From the NCBI RefSeq assembly GCF_003010955.1, contig NZ_PGGO01000012.1:104801-168800 (forward strand): 64,000 nt of DNA, read 5' to 3'. Below, piece by piece: positions 1-8,768 of the stretch. Both the position numbers and the translations under genes were made by a program. The notes under the pieces were generated by a model. The model made no database searches. It was not told where the DNA came from and saw nothing but the letters and a program-made list of their open reading frames with translations. The DNA comes from Phyllobacterium brassicacearum. GTDB taxonomy: Bacteria > Pseudomonadota > Alphaproteobacteria > Rhizobiales > Rhizobiaceae. Position 1 is the stretch's first letter. Each line of letters begins with the position of its first letter.

Positions 1-245
1 ACGGCGAAATTACCGTCAAGGATGGCCGTGTCGAGCAGTCGAATTTTGACACCTACCAGCTTCTGCGCATGAACGAGGCCCCGACGGTCGACGTCCATAT
101 CGTCCAAAGTGGAGAATCTCCCGGCGGCATGGGCGAACCCGGGACGTCCGCAATCGTGCCGGCCATCGGCAATGCGATTTTCGCAGCGACCGGGAAGCGT
201 TTGCGCAAGATGCCAGTTGATACGAGCCTGTTGAAGGCTGGCTGA
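1..245 (+). CDS. Molybdopterin-binding subunit of xanthine dehydrogenase/isoquinoline oxidoreductase family, C-terminal end only
   Basis: Only the last 80 codons lie in the window, read from base 3. The segment carries the block GGMGEPGTSAIVPAIGNAI. This matches the C-terminal part of the large Mo-cofactor subunits of the xanthine dehydrogenase family, whose GEPG glutamate is the catalytic base. The following FAATGKRLRKMP tail is typical of isoquinoline 1-oxidoreductase beta-type proteins (IorB). Such enzymes hydroxylate aldehydes or N-heterocycles and pair with a small 2Fe-2S subunit, which must lie to the left if present. The substrate cannot be told from this fragment. Confidence 0.8.
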   Translation, partial: GEITVKDGRVEQSNFDTYQLLRMNEAPTVDVHIVQSGESPGGMGEPGTSAIVPAIGNAIFAATGKRLRKMPVDTSLLKAG

Positions 246-290
246 GAAAGAGGCGCGCGATCCGAGCTTGGTAACCGCGCGCCACCACCA

Positions 291-917
291 CTAGTTTGCC
301 GCGAAGCAGTAAAAGAGTCCGTCGCCGCCAGTGCCTTTGAAGGCCTCCACCGTGCAGCCGCCACGCGTCGGATGTGAAGAGTTCCAGGATTTGGCCTCGG
401 CGGAATCATTCAAGCCGGTGCGGTCGCTGTGGCCGACAATCGCGGCGCCCTCGGCGCCGCCCATGGTCCAGTTACCGCAGGTTTCCGGCGCGGCGGTGCC
501 GTCGGCCTTCGACCCGGTCAGAATGTCGTGACGGTTCGGCGTGTCTCCTCGGCCGTTGATGACTTCGCCCTTTTCGTTCAGCGCCGTCTGCTTGGTCAGA
601 TTGTTCTTGTCGCTGTGCAGCGTGGCAACATCGTCGGCGATCTTCTCGCCCTTGGCGTTATACCACGGACCTGCGCCAATGCGGTCTTTGGCATTCTCGG
701 CGTCAGTGGAAAGGTAGGCCTTCCAGGTCTTGCCTGTCGAGCCGCCGGCCGTGGCTAGCGTGGTGCAATAGGCGTCGGCACCTGCAAGGCCGCCGAGATC
801 TCCCCCTTTTCCGGGATTTACGCTGGTGACGAAGAAACTCATGGCGGTGTCCTGGGCATAAGCCCCCGCCACCAAGCAGACCAAAGCGGCTGCGGCAAGT
901 GCAAGCCTGCGTTTCAT
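291..917 (-). CDS. Exported lectin-like protein (C-type lectin/endostatin-like fold)
   Basis: 208 aa with a clear Sec signal peptide (MKRRLALAAAALVCLVAGAYA, cleavage near residue 21). The mature part starts with FFVTSVNPGKGGDLGGLAGADAYC and has four cysteines that could form two disulfides. It has the layout of small exported proteins annotated in rhizobia as lectins with a C-type lectin or collagen NC10/endostatin-like fold. Recognition comes from family memory, not from catalytic residues. A GTCCTCC stretch just upstream on the plus strand supplies a GGAGG-type ribosome site. The ligand is unknown. It is probably monocistronic, lying convergent with the oxidoreductase fragment. Confidence 0.6.
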   Translation of the reverse strand: MKRRLALAAAALVCLVAGAYAQDTAMSFFVTSVNPGKGGDLGGLAGADAYCTTLATAGGSTGKTWKAYLSTDAENAKDRIGAGPWYNAKGEKIADDVATLHSDKNNLTKQTALNEKGEVINGRGDTPNRHDILTGSKADGTAAPETCGNWTMGGAEGAAIVGHSDRTGLNDSAEAKSWNSSHPTRGGCTVEAFKGTGGDGLFYCFAAN

Positions 918-1037
918 GACATGTCCTCCCTGTTCCCGATTTTACTCAGAGGTCAGCGTATTGGGGGGCAAGATGGGAGTAAAATCGCAACTCTGTGATG
1001 AATCTCAACGGGTTCGCGCCAGCCCGATCACCCAAGC

Positions 1038-1628
1038 TCAGACGACAAAGTCGAAGCGGCCGAATTTTCCGTCGGCGGTATCGCTCATCTGGAGCAAAAG
1101 CCTCTTGTCGAAGATGCGGTCCTCTTCATTCTGGGGCTCACCGGGAAAATACAGCTGGGTCGTCAGGACTTTTCCACCCGGCTTTTGAACCTTCAGATGA
1201 TAGTGGCGGGTACGCCCGGGATAGAGCGCCGGAACAATGGTCGAGAACCACCAGCGGCCGCTGTCGTCGCTGAACTGGTGACCACGCAATTTGTATCCGT
1301 CCAGGTCGTAGGCGCCATGATCATCCGCATGCCAAAGCTCGACAAGCGCCTTTGAGACGGGTTCGCAGTTCGTGCCCAACACAAATCCGGCTATGGTGAT
1401 CCTGGTTCCACCGGGCGCATCGGCAGCAAAGTCCTGTTTGAGGGGCGAGCTCGGCTTGAAGTACGGGCCTTCTGTTTGCGCAACAGTCAGTTCATCGGCG
1501 TCCCCGCATGCGGGCGTCAAATCCAGAACAGGCTGCGGGCTGAGGGCATGTGCATCGAACACACCCGCGGCTTTGATCGAGGGGACGGCGAGAAAAGCAG
1601 CAAGGATCGATCTGCGTGTTGGCTTCAT
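1038..1628 (-). CDS. Intradiol ring-cleavage dioxygenase-like protein, exported by Tat
   Basis: 196 aa. The N-terminus has a twin-arginine start (TRRSILAAFLA) followed by a hydrophobic stretch, so export through Tat is likely. The mature part begins with the AQTEGPYFKPSSPLK block of intradiol dioxygenases and contains ALVELWHAD. It then has candidate Fe(III) ligands: a tyrosine in AYDLDGYKLRG, a tyrosine before PGRTR, and the two histidines of RHYHLKV. That is the Tyr2-His2 set of catechol 1,2- and protocatechuate 3,4-dioxygenases. At under 200 aa it lacks the N-terminal helical dimerisation domain of cytosolic catechol 1,2-dioxygenases. The substrate is unknown; periplasmic oxidation of a plant catechol is an inference. 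Confidence 0.75.
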   Translation of the reverse strand: MKPTRRSILAAFLAVPSIKAAGVFDAHALSPQPVLDLTPACGDADELTVAQTEGPYFKPSSPLKQDFAADAPGGTRITIAGFVLGTNCEPVSKALVELWHADDHGAYDLDGYKLRGHQFSDDSGRWWFSTIVPALYPGRTRHYHLKVQKPGGKVLTTQLYFPGEPQNEEDRIFDKRLLLQMSDTADGKFGRFDFVV

Positions 1629-1760
1629 CGTTCTGACTCCACACCCGTTAGAGAGCGATTGCGCAAGGGGCGCCTGAAATATACATCACAGGTCCGGTCC
1701 GGAAAAATCACGGGATGGTGTTGCCGCCCTGGCCAAAGTCCACCACCCTGCCCTTCGGCG

Positions 1761-2792
1761 TTACACGCTTTCCGGAGTGAAAATCTGCAGCGGAAGATTG
1801 TGGTGCATGTATTGCCACTCGCTTTTGGGCTGCAGGCTCTTTTGAGCGAGAAGTTCAACTGCCTGTGTGGCGACCGCCTCGATCGGATGGGAGAGCACCA
1901 CACTCAAGGTGCCATCGACCAAACCATGTATCGTCGGATCGGTCAGATCATGCCCGATGATTGTCGGCACGCGCTCACCGGCTGCTTCCTTCACCGCCTT
2001 CAACACCCCGCCGATACCGCCGCCAGCGACATACAGCCCTGCCAGGCCAGGATGCCGCCGCAACAGGTCGAGCGTTGCCTCGAAGGCATAGTGGTCACTT
2101 TCGAGCGTCGCCACCGGATCGATGAGGACAAAGTCCGGGGCGCGCTCCCTAAGGCAAGATCTGAAGCCGATCTCGCAGGCCTCCTGACAGAGATAACGAT
2201 GGCTGCCGACGAATATCGAGACGGCAGAACCTGCCGGAAGCATGTTCGACAGAAACCAGGCGGCAGTTCGCCCGACCTTCCTGTTGTCCAGTCCGACATA
2301 GCCTGCGCGCGAAGCTGCGGTGAGGTCGGATACCAGCGCGACGACCGGAACCGACTTGGAGCCAAGTGTATCGATGGCAGCAGTCACGTTGGGGTGGTCG
2401 GCGGCCACGACGGCGATACCGTCCGCGACCTTCCCCATCCGCAGCAGCGTCTCCGCGACGGCGCCCGGCGTCAGATCTTCCATGAACTCGATGACGGCTT
2501 TGCCCCGGACGCCTGCGCATTCGTCTGTGGCTTTTTGCAGGGCCTCGCCGAGCAGCTTGTAGAAGGGAGTCGATTTCTGCTGGAGCAGAAAGGCGAATGT
2601 CCGCTGCGGCAAGTCCGCCTTCAGCCGATGCCTGAGCAGCGGTGTGGCGTAAAAGCCGATACGCTCGGCCGCCTCGAGAACGCGGCGGGCCGTATCTTCC
2701 CGCACCTCGGCGCGTCCGTTCAACACCCGGTCGACGGTCGAGACGCCAACGCCCGCCTCCTTGGCCAGGACGGACATATTCGGTCGCCGCAT
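1761..2792 (-). CDS. LacI-family transcriptional regulator
   Basis: 343 aa. Residues 5-50 form the LacI helix-turn-helix (MSVLAKEAGVGVSTVDRVLNG), with the hinge helix after it. The rest is a periplasmic-binding-protein-like ligand domain of the type I (Peripla_BP_4) kind, seen in regulators of sugar and polyol ABC transporters. It is transcribed divergently from the fatty acid desaturase at 2946, with 153 bp between the two starts, so it probably controls that gene and itself. No sugar transporter lies nearby, which is unusual for the family. The effector is unknown. Confidence 0.85.
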   Translation of the reverse strand: MRRPNMSVLAKEAGVGVSTVDRVLNGRAEVREDTARRVLEAAERIGFYATPLLRHRLKADLPQRTFAFLLQQKSTPFYKLLGEALQKATDECAGVRGKAVIEFMEDLTPGAVAETLLRMGKVADGIAVVAADHPNVTAAIDTLGSKSVPVVALVSDLTAASRAGYVGLDNRKVGRTAAWFLSNMLPAGSAVSIFVGSHRYLCQEACEIGFRSCLRERAPDFVLIDPVATLESDHYAFEATLDLLRRHPGLAGLYVAGGGIGGVLKAVKEAAGERVPTIIGHDLTDPTIHGLVDGTLSVVLSHPIEAVATQAVELLAQKSLQPKSEWQYMHHNLPLQIFTPESV

Positions 2793-2848
2793 GTTGATCT
2801 CCTTGACAGAATTCTTTCATCCAGATCGTAGATGTTTCCGGCAGGTTT

Positions 2849-2865
2849 TGAAAGGAAAAATTTCA
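2849..2865. promoter_or_regulatory. Possible operator in the LacI/desaturase intergenic region
   Basis: Inverted repeat TGAAA-N7-TTTCA in the 153-bp divergent spacer. The position suits an operator for the LacI protein, but the arms are short and lack the central CG common in LacI-family sites. This is a weak call. Confidence 0.25.
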
Positions 2866-2945
2866 TGACGTTGAATGAATGCTTTCAAGCCGGTATTATC
2901 AATCATCGCCGGTTCTGCGCTGGCTGGTAGAATTGGGAGGCCATC

Positions 2946-4004
2946 ATGGGCGGAGGATATCGCAGCTACGCGCTCATCGGTGACGCAAGCGGTGCGTCTG
3001 ATATCACCGGAGACGCGTTCGAAGACAGGGTCGAAGCGGAGTGGTTTTCGGCGAAGGTTGACAGGAAGGCCTTCAAGCAATTGATCAAGCGGTCCGATGC
3101 GGCGGGATTGAAGCACTTCGGCCTGTGGCTCGGGCTGCTCGCCGGTTCAGGAACCGCCGCGTTCCTGACCTGGGGCACCTGGTGGTGCGTTCCCGCCTTC
3201 CTTGTCTACGGCCTCGTCTATTCGATGTCCGATCACCACGCGCATGAACTGTCGCACGGAACGCCATTCAAGACGCGCTGGATCAACGAGATTTTCTATC
3301 ATCTCAACGGCTTCATGACATTGCATGAAGGCCACTACTGGCGCTGGAGCCACTCGCGCCACCATACGGAAACGCTGATTGTCGGCCGCGATCCCGAAAT
3401 TGCCGTTCCGCGCCCGCCCGACATTGTTGGCATACTGCTCGATCTGTTCTTCATCAAGTCGGGTCTGAAGCAGATGGGATCGATCATCCGCCAGGCCTCG
3501 GGCAGCCTCAATGAGGAAGGACGCCACTTCATTCCAGAGGGCGAGAAACGCAAGGTCTTCTGGTCGTCACGCATCTTCGTAACCATCTTTGCCGGGGTTA
3601 TCCTGGCGTGCATCGCCACAGGCTCGATCCTTCCGGCAATGTTTGTCGTTCTGCCGCGCTTCTACGGCGGGTTCATGGCCCAGCTGTTCAACCTGACCCA
3701 GCATGCGGGGATGCAGGAGGATATCCGCGACCACCGCCTGAGCACGCGCACCTGGCACACCAACCCGGTTTTCCGGTTCATGTACATCAACATGAACTAC
3801 CACATCGAGCACCACATGTTTCCGATGGTGCCGTTCTACAACCTTCCCAAGCTGCATGAGATAATCAAGGCGGAATGCCCGCCGCCATACCAGGGCCTGT
3901 GGGCATGTTATGGCGATATCATACCGGCGGTGCTCAAGCAGGTGAAAGATCCGAGCTGGTATGTCCGGCGTCCGCTGCCAGTAGGGCTTGCCGCAGCCGA
4001 ATGA
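2946..4004 (+). CDS. Membrane fatty acid desaturase/hydroxylase-type di-iron protein
   Basis: 352 aa. It has the three histidine boxes of the integral membrane desaturase superfamily: HAHELSH at residues 98-104, HSRHH at 136-140 and HIEHH at 287-291. It also has hydrophobic pairs at about 57-95 and 210-245. These histidines bind the di-iron centre that activates O2 for desaturation or hydroxylation of lipid-like substrates. The start is supported by GGGAGG five bases upstream. It is single-gene, divergent from the LacI regulator, and ends close to the convergent DUF2147 gene. The substrate and regiospecificity cannot be read from the sequence; related alkane or sterol-type hydroxylases are possible. 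Confidence 0.85.
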   Translation: MGGGYRSYALIGDASGASDITGDAFEDRVEAEWFSAKVDRKAFKQLIKRSDAAGLKHFGLWLGLLAGSGTAAFLTWGTWWCVPAFLVYGLVYSMSDHHAHELSHGTPFKTRWINEIFYHLNGFMTLHEGHYWRWSHSRHHTETLIVGRDPEIAVPRPPDIVGILLDLFFIKSGLKQMGSIIRQASGSLNEEGRHFIPEGEKRKVFWSSRIFVTIFAGVILACIATGSILPAMFVVLPRFYGGFMAQLFNLTQHAGMQEDIRDHRLSTRTWHTNPVFRFMYINMNYHIEHHMFPMVPFYNLPKLHEIIKAECPPPYQGLWACYGDIIPAVLKQVKDPSWYVRRPLPVGLAAAE

Positions 4005-4022
4005 GCAGCCAGCGCCTCGCTA

Positions 4023-4433
4023 CTATTCACGACGCCAGGTTGAACCCTTACAGACGAGACCGCCGAGTACGCAGCCCGAGAGTTCGACACTCTGGCCAGA
4101 AAATTTAGCCTTGCCCGAATAGGTCTTGCCGCTTTCGGTATCATAGAGTGTGCCAGCATAGGTACCGTCGCCAGCCGGCTTCAATGACACCGCCTGAATG
4201 CCCACCACGGAGCGGTCACGTTTGGAGACGTCAGGATTGTTAACGTCGTTGACGGGTTCCTTCATCCAAACCACAGTACCGCAGACGCCGGCACCACACT
4301 CACTCAGTCGTACCTTCGTGCGACCAGATTCATTAACGTAGGTTCCAACAATCTCCGGTGCCTGAGCAACAGCGGTCGTCGTCAATGCTCCTGCCAAAAT
4401 AAGAGAACAGATAATCTTCTGCATGCTAAACAA
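4023..4433 (-). CDS. DUF2147 exported protein
   Basis: 136 aa with a Sec signal peptide (MQKIICSLILAGALTTTAVAQ). The mature part reads EIVGTYVNESGRTKVRLSECG, then CGTVVWMKEP and YSGKAKF, the pattern of the DUF2147 beta-barrel-like family of periplasmic proteins. The start is chosen as TTG at 4433: an AGGAG at the right distance (about 7 bases) precedes it. The first in-frame ATG (4424) sits about 15 bases from that site, and the ATG at 4451 lies upstream of it. The function is unknown; family members are often stress- or envelope-associated. Confidence 0.75.
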   Translation of the reverse strand: MFSMQKIICSLILAGALTTTAVAQAPEIVGTYVNESGRTKVRLSECGAGVCGTVVWMKEPVNDVNNPDVSKRDRSVVGIQAVSLKPAGDGTYAGTLYDTESGKTYSGKAKFSGQSVELSGCVLGGLVCKGSTWRRE

Positions 4434-4603
4434 TTCGTATCTCCTGAACATCTTAAGCTGTCCAATCGCAACGCCACACGCGCGTTGGATTCGACTTGCG
4501 AGAGCCCATACAGAACAAATTGGTCAGGAATAGGGGCAAAACATCAAATATCCTGCTCCAATACTGAGCGGGACTACAGGGTGGCAGGAAGAGATCGGCC
4601 AGC

Positions 4604-5544
4604 TTAGAATGGGTTCACGTAGTTTGTTATGGCGACCTGGCGGAGCAATACCTTTCGGATCACGTGCGCAGCATTGACGTGATCCGTAAAGATCGCTGCA
4701 GTGCCGGTGCTACCCGCGGGCAGCCGCGACGCGAACTCGGTGTCGTCCAATTTGATCCTGACAACGAAGGGGACACTCTGGATCGCCTCCGGCATGACCG
4801 CGGCACCCGAGACCTTTGCCTGGCCCGTCGCCACAACCTGCAGCACGCTTTCCACTTTTCCTGGATAGACCTTTCCAGGTTCAAATTTGAATGTCACTTC
4901 AACGGGCTGGTCTGCCTCGATGTAACGGGCGTTGATCTGGGACACCTCAACCCCAATGATCGTATCCGAGTGTCAATGAACGCCATCACGGGCGACAGCG
5001 GCAGGCTACTGACGCGAGCGCCCACACGGAGGGCCAGATTGGTGACATACCCGTCGGCCGGCGCACGTACGACCGTTTTGTCGAGGTCCCATTTTGCACC
5101 AACGAGTTGAGCTGCGAGTTGCTCAACTTCTGCCTGCCGTTGTTCGACGTCAAAAACGGGCCCAGCTCCGCTTTTTTGAAGTCTCGTGGCTTCAGACAAA
5201 CGAAGCCGTTGGAAATCCAGTTGCGCCTGAAGTGCGTCGACTTTTGCCTTGAATGGCTGCGGGTCGATCTGAAAAAGAACAGCACCTGCTTTGATTGGCG
5301 TGTTTGGCGTGACAGGCACTTCTGTGACTTCGCCCGCGACATCGGGAACGATACCAACTGAGTTGCGAACCACGAGAGCAGTTCCTTGTGGCGCTCCCCA
5401 ATTCATTGGAATGAAGAGCCCTATCAACAGTAGGAGCAGGACGAGAATGGGTGAAACCTTCCAGAAAAGGTTGAACCGCACGATCCCAAATCTGACAAGG
5501 CAAAACAGAGTGACGAGATAGACATTTAGAAGGACGACGATCAT
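4604..5544 (-). pseudogene. HlyD/EmrA-type membrane fusion protein (YiaV/YibH-like), frameshifted
   Basis: The reading begins at ATG 5544 with a membrane anchor (MIVVLLNVYLVTLFC) and continues through a second hydrophobic helix, the first lipoyl half (GIVPDVAGEVTEVPVTPNTPI), a coiled-coil and the second lipoyl half (KTVVRAPADGYVTNL). Near 4967-4971 it loses frame. The C-terminal beta-barrel (SQINARYIEADQPVEV to the end at 4604) continues in another frame. One missing base would restore a plausible junction. Its start overlaps the stop of the DUF3302 gene by ATGA, the arrangement of E. coli yiaW-yiaV and yibI-yibH. It is either a recent inactivation or a sequencing error. Confidence 0.75.
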
Positions 5545-5786
5545 GCCGCGTTCTCCAAAGCGGTGACACGCGGCACGTCGACATACGCCCAGATCAGAAC
5601 GATTGGCCAAAGCGCAAAGCCAAGAAATAGCGTGACCCAACCAGCCACTGTCACAGCCCGTGCCCAAGGATGGTTGCGCCGTCTGGCGATCATACCGGGA
5701 AGAGCAGCCAAAAATACGATCACGGCGACTGTGCTGAGAACAAGTATGATCAAAACGATCCAAGCGAACACGTCGAGTGCACTCAT
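5541..5786 (-). CDS. DUF3302 small inner-membrane protein (YiaW/YibI-like)
   Basis: 81 aa with two hydrophobic helices (about residues 7-32 and 45-68) separated by a short basic loop (ARRRNHPWAR). The size, topology and position directly before a HlyD-type fusion protein match the DUF3302 family (E. coli YiaW, YibI). The stop overlaps the next start in ATGA, so the two are translationally coupled. It presumably acts with the membrane fusion protein in an efflux or envelope process of unknown substrate. The partner is frameshifted here, so the pair may be inactive. Confidence 0.75.
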   Translation of the reverse strand: MSALDVFAWIVLIILVLSTVAVIVFLAALPGMIARRRNHPWARAVTVAGWVTLFLGFALWPIVLIWAYVDVPRVTALENAA

Positions 5787-6048
5787 AGGTTTACTTTCCC
5801 GTTCATTTCATCTGCAGCAGGCGGTTTGAACTGGCCACGTGGTGATCTGCGCATGTGCCATGATTGCCGCATCGTCGGGCCATATCCCCTACACTGGTCC
5901 CGGTGCCAAGTTACGTTACGGTTACAAGCTGCGATGCGGGGCCCTGTTACGCCAAACCTCGGCGCGATGCTCTGAGATGGCCTGTTCCACGCGCTGTTCG
6001 CCATCAAGCGCATTGACATGCAGGCATTTTACTGCATTTCATACGCGT

Positions 6049-6339
6049 ATGAATGACGAAGAGCTGGACCTGATCTTCAAGGCTCTTGGCGATGCGACCC
6101 GGAGGCGCATCCTCGATCTTCTCCAAGAGCGCTCCGAGCGGTCGTTGTTCGAGATCTGTGCTTCATTTGTCGCCGCGGATGGCAAAAGCCTGTCGCGACA
6201 AACGATTTCCCAGCACCTCGACATGCTGGAAAGGGCGGGATTGATCACAACCTCGTGGAAGGGCCGGACCAAAACCCATTCCTTGAATGTCGCGCCAATG
6301 CAAATGGCGACCAATCAGTGGCTCAAGAAGTATCTCTAG
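6049..6339 (+). CDS. ArsR-family winged-helix regulator
   Basis: 96 aa. It starts MNDEELDLIFKALGDATRRR, the usual first helix of ArsR/SmtB regulators. The recognition helix is in SLSRQTISQHLDMLERAGLI, and the wing is TSWKGRTKTHSLN. No metal-binding ELCVCDL motif is present, so it belongs to the non-metal subgroup. It lies 14 bases before the VOC gene, and the pair forms an operon. ArsR plus glyoxalase-fold protein is a common arrangement in rhizobia, and autoregulation is likely. The 262-bp spacer to the divergent DUF3302 gene holds a GTTAC direct repeat near 5910-5926 that could be an operator. Confidence 0.85.
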   Translation: MNDEELDLIFKALGDATRRRILDLLQERSERSLFEICASFVAADGKSLSRQTISQHLDMLERAGLITTSWKGRTKTHSLNVAPMQMATNQWLKKYL

Positions 6340-6353
6340 GAAAGGTATCCACC

Positions 6354-6755
6354 ATGCGAATCTATGTGACCAGCGTCTTAGTCGATGACCAAGCCAAGGC
6401 TCTGAAGTTCTACACCGATAAGCTTGGCTTCATTTTGAAGCACGATATTCCCGTCGGAGAACACCGCTGGCTGACAGTTGTGTCAAAAGAGCAACCCGAG
6501 GGAACGGAATTGCTGCTTGAGCCGGGTGCGCATCCAGCCGTTCAGCCCTTCAAGGACGCTCTCGTCAAAGACGGTATTCCCGCAACATCATTCCAGGTCC
6601 AGGATCTGAACGCGGAGTTTGCAAGGCTTCGCGAACTCGGGGTCGTGTTCACGCTGGAACCGATGGACGCCGGATCTGTGCGCATGGCAGTCTTGGACGA
6701 CACCTGCGGGAATCTCATCCAGTTGGTCGAAATGAAACAGGAGCTTCCGGCCTGA
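6354..6755 (+). CDS. VOC (glyoxalase/bleomycin resistance fold) family protein
   Basis: 133 aa. It shows the beta-alpha-beta-beta-beta repeat of the vicinal oxygen chelate superfamily: MRIYVTSVLVDDQAKALKFY at the start, LGFILKHDIP, and the second half ending DDTCGNLIQLVEM, where the glutamate is a typical metal ligand. The start follows AGGAAAGG at proper spacing and lies just after the ArsR stop. The family includes glyoxalases, dioxygenases and drug-sequestering proteins; the substrate is not identifiable here. It is probably repressed by the upstream ArsR protein. Confidence 0.85.
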   Translation: MRIYVTSVLVDDQAKALKFYTDKLGFILKHDIPVGEHRWLTVVSKEQPEGTELLLEPGAHPAVQPFKDALVKDGIPATSFQVQDLNAEFARLRELGVVFTLEPMDAGSVRMAVLDDTCGNLIQLVEMKQELPA

Positions 6756-7159
6756 TCGGACTGGCCAATGGTCGCAACAGTTTGCCAATGGCAGCTATCG
6801 GCGGATGACCGTAGCCTGTCGATCCCGTTCGTTTCCTTCACACCGGACTCTGAAAGTCACATCCAGGTTCAATCATTCCTTGGCCTTTCACTCCAGGAGC
6901 ACCACCAAGGCGATGGCCGAGCGGGCTGGACGCCGGCCACCAAACAAGCGATTGGAGCCATTGTCCTTCCCCACTACGGCTGTTTCGAAAACGTCATCTT
7001 TGGACCGGCGCTCGCAGCCACCTCGCTTAGAACCCATTTCCAGACAGGTGGAGTCAAGTCACTCAGCATTTCGTTCTGGAACATGAGGTTCGCCAAAAGG
7101 ACACCAATCGAGTTAGATTGGTACGCTTTGCTTTGCGCCAACGCTGCTGAGGAATGATC
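6756..7159 (+). other. Stretch with no supportable gene
   Basis: 404 bases between the VOC gene and the small exported protein gene. Open frames of 93-129 codons exist on the plus strand. They lack ribosome sites, start with compositionally odd segments and show no recognisable motif, so none is called. Some of the sequence may be the remains of a decayed gene. Confidence 0.5.
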
Positions 7160-7435
7160 ATGAACAGACCAACAATAGCTCTTCTTCCTTTGGTCTTAAC
7201 TATCGGTTTGCATTCCCCGTTTGCATTTGCCGACGAAGGCAGTGCATCGCAGCTCGCAACCATCAACAAGATCATAAGAGGTGAGGGAAAGCCCGGTGAA
7301 ACCGCTACAACCAAGAACGGGGAAGTTGTTTACACCGTCCTAGAAGGTGGCGTCGTTGAAATCAGGAATTTACGCTACAAAACGGTGCAACGTTTCAATA
7401 CAATAAAGCCGAACGATAACTACAGGTCAAAATAG
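7160..7435 (+). CDS. Small exported hypothetical protein
   Basis: 91 aa from the second of two close ATG codons. The ribosome site GAGGA (7149-7153) is six bases before this ATG but abuts the one at 7154. There is a Sec signal peptide (about residues 1-25, ending HSPFAFA-DEG). The mature protein of about 65 residues reads ASQLATINKIIRGEGKPGET and is followed by a short beta-rich part. No family is recognised. It stands alone, with 104 bp to the convergent HlyD-type gene. Confidence 0.6.
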   Translation: MNRPTIALLPLVLTIGLHSPFAFADEGSASQLATINKIIRGEGKPGETATTKNGEVVYTVLEGGVVEIRNLRYKTVQRFNTIKPNDNYRSK

Positions 7436-7539
7436 CGACGCTTATATTTGCCATTGTTCGCAACATGACGCGAATTATGCTGCCCTACAGTTGGTGGCCT
7501 TTGTTACCTCACATGGGATCTAATTCCGCAAAAGGTCGC

Positions 7540-8766
7540 CTAGTGTCCCGTCAAGACGAGAGTCTGGACAGGTAGCATCACCGCCTGCAGGCGCAGGATC
7601 ATGGCATGCACGAGTGCGACTGCGTCCACAACATGCAGATATATCCATTCTCCAGTGCCAATATCCGGTGCGTGAAGTCTCTCATGGTTGTTGGTGTAGG
7701 CGTTGGCTATGCAGCTGCTGCCCGGCGGCACGCCGTCGAGCAGCCCCGGATAAAGCGGTTGCAGGAAGACTGTAAGCGTTCCCGGCCGGGCGATCTGCTG
7801 CACATCGATAAGCTGATCGGTTGCGCGGAACTGTCCGGCAGCAATGACGTCCTGGACGTCTACAACCACCATCGGGATGATCTTGAAAGGCTTGCCGATG
7901 CAAGTGGCCTCGGCGATCATGCCGACCTTCATCACTTGCGCTTCGATCTGGCCAAAGCCGGCAATCAGGGTCCCCCGCCCGGCTTCTTCCGGCACCAAAA
8001 TTCCTGCTGGGCGGATCATGGTATTGACCACGTCACCGGCCCGGAGGGCAAATTGCTGAACGGTTCCGGCAATGCCGGCGCGGACGGTTGTCTTGTCCAG
8101 TTCGACCTGAGCCTGGGCAAGTGCCGCTTCGGCGCTGGCTTTCTGCGCTGGAAGAAGCGTAGCGATCTTTGTCTCGAGCGTCTGTTTGTTCGCGATGGCA
8201 GCATCGAGCGCACCTTTCCGGCCATCGGCCGAGATTTGCAAGCGCTCAACTTCTCGTACCGAAACTGTGTTTGTGCGGAGGAGCTCCTGTTTGGTCGCCA
8301 GTTCGTCGAGCGCCTGCTGGTATGCCCCTTGCGCTTGCTGGATGATCCCGTCCGCGGCAACCAGTTCCGTCTGCGCCACCGTGGACTCGGCGATGGTTTC
8401 GGCTATGGTCCGCTGCGCAATCTCCTTTGCGGCCTCCTGTTGGGAACTGTCGAGCCGGAAGAGCGGTTGGCCCGCCTTCACCTTGGAATTGATGTCGACG
8501 AATACCTCGGCAACGCGGCCAGTCGATTCAGGCAGGATGGTGACAGTCCGAAATATGGCCGTGACGTTGCTTGTCGAAGGGTGGAAATAAAAGATCAAGG
8601 TGATCAGTGAAACAGTCAGCAGCAGGCAGGCCGTGATGCCCCAGCGCAACTCGTACCACACTGTATAAAGGTTGATCTCGCGCCCGATGCGCTTGTCCTG
8701 AACATAACGGCGGAACAGATAGTCCGGAAGCACTGTAACCATTGAACACAGCATAAGCTCGAGCAT
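7540..8766 (-). CDS. HlyD-type membrane fusion protein
   Basis: 408 aa. An N-terminal cytoplasmic part is followed by one transmembrane helix near residues 45-65, then the lipoyl half TVTILPESTGRVAEVFVDIN. A long alpha-helical hairpin with QAQGAYQQALDELATKQEL follows, then the second lipoyl half (KTTVRAGIAGTVQQFALRAG) and a C-terminal beta-barrel. The frame is intact, unlike the similar gene at 4604-5544. It lies two bases after the small membrane protein gene at 8769-9185, so the two are co-transcribed. No inner-membrane pump follows, so the transport partner is missing or encoded elsewhere. Confidence 0.8.
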   Translation of the reverse strand: MLELMLCSMVTVLPDYLFRRYVQDKRIGREINLYTVWYELRWGITACLLLTVSLITLIFYFHPSTSNVTAIFRTVTILPESTGRVAEVFVDINSKVKAGQPLFRLDSSQQEAAKEIAQRTIAETIAESTVAQTELVAADGIIQQAQGAYQQALDELATKQELLRTNTVSVREVERLQISADGRKGALDAAIANKQTLETKIATLLPAQKASAEAALAQAQVELDKTTVRAGIAGTVQQFALRAGDVVNTMIRPAGILVPEEAGRGTLIAGFGQIEAQVMKVGMIAEATCIGKPFKIIPMVVVDVQDVIAAGQFRATDQLIDVQQIARPGTLTVFLQPLYPGLLDGVPPGSSCIANAYTNNHERLHAPDIGTGEWIYLHVVDAVALVHAMILRLQAVMLPVQTLVLTGH

Positions 8767-8768
8767 AT

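Noticed and set aside
1476..2831. 451-codon plus-strand open frame across the dioxygenase and LacI genes
   Set aside because: It lies antisense to two well-supported genes; its protein has no motif and a composition typical of antisense frames in GC-rich DNA.
6768..7157. 129-codon plus-strand open frame after the VOC gene
   Set aside because: No ribosome site, no motif, and it competes with another meaningless frame of similar length.
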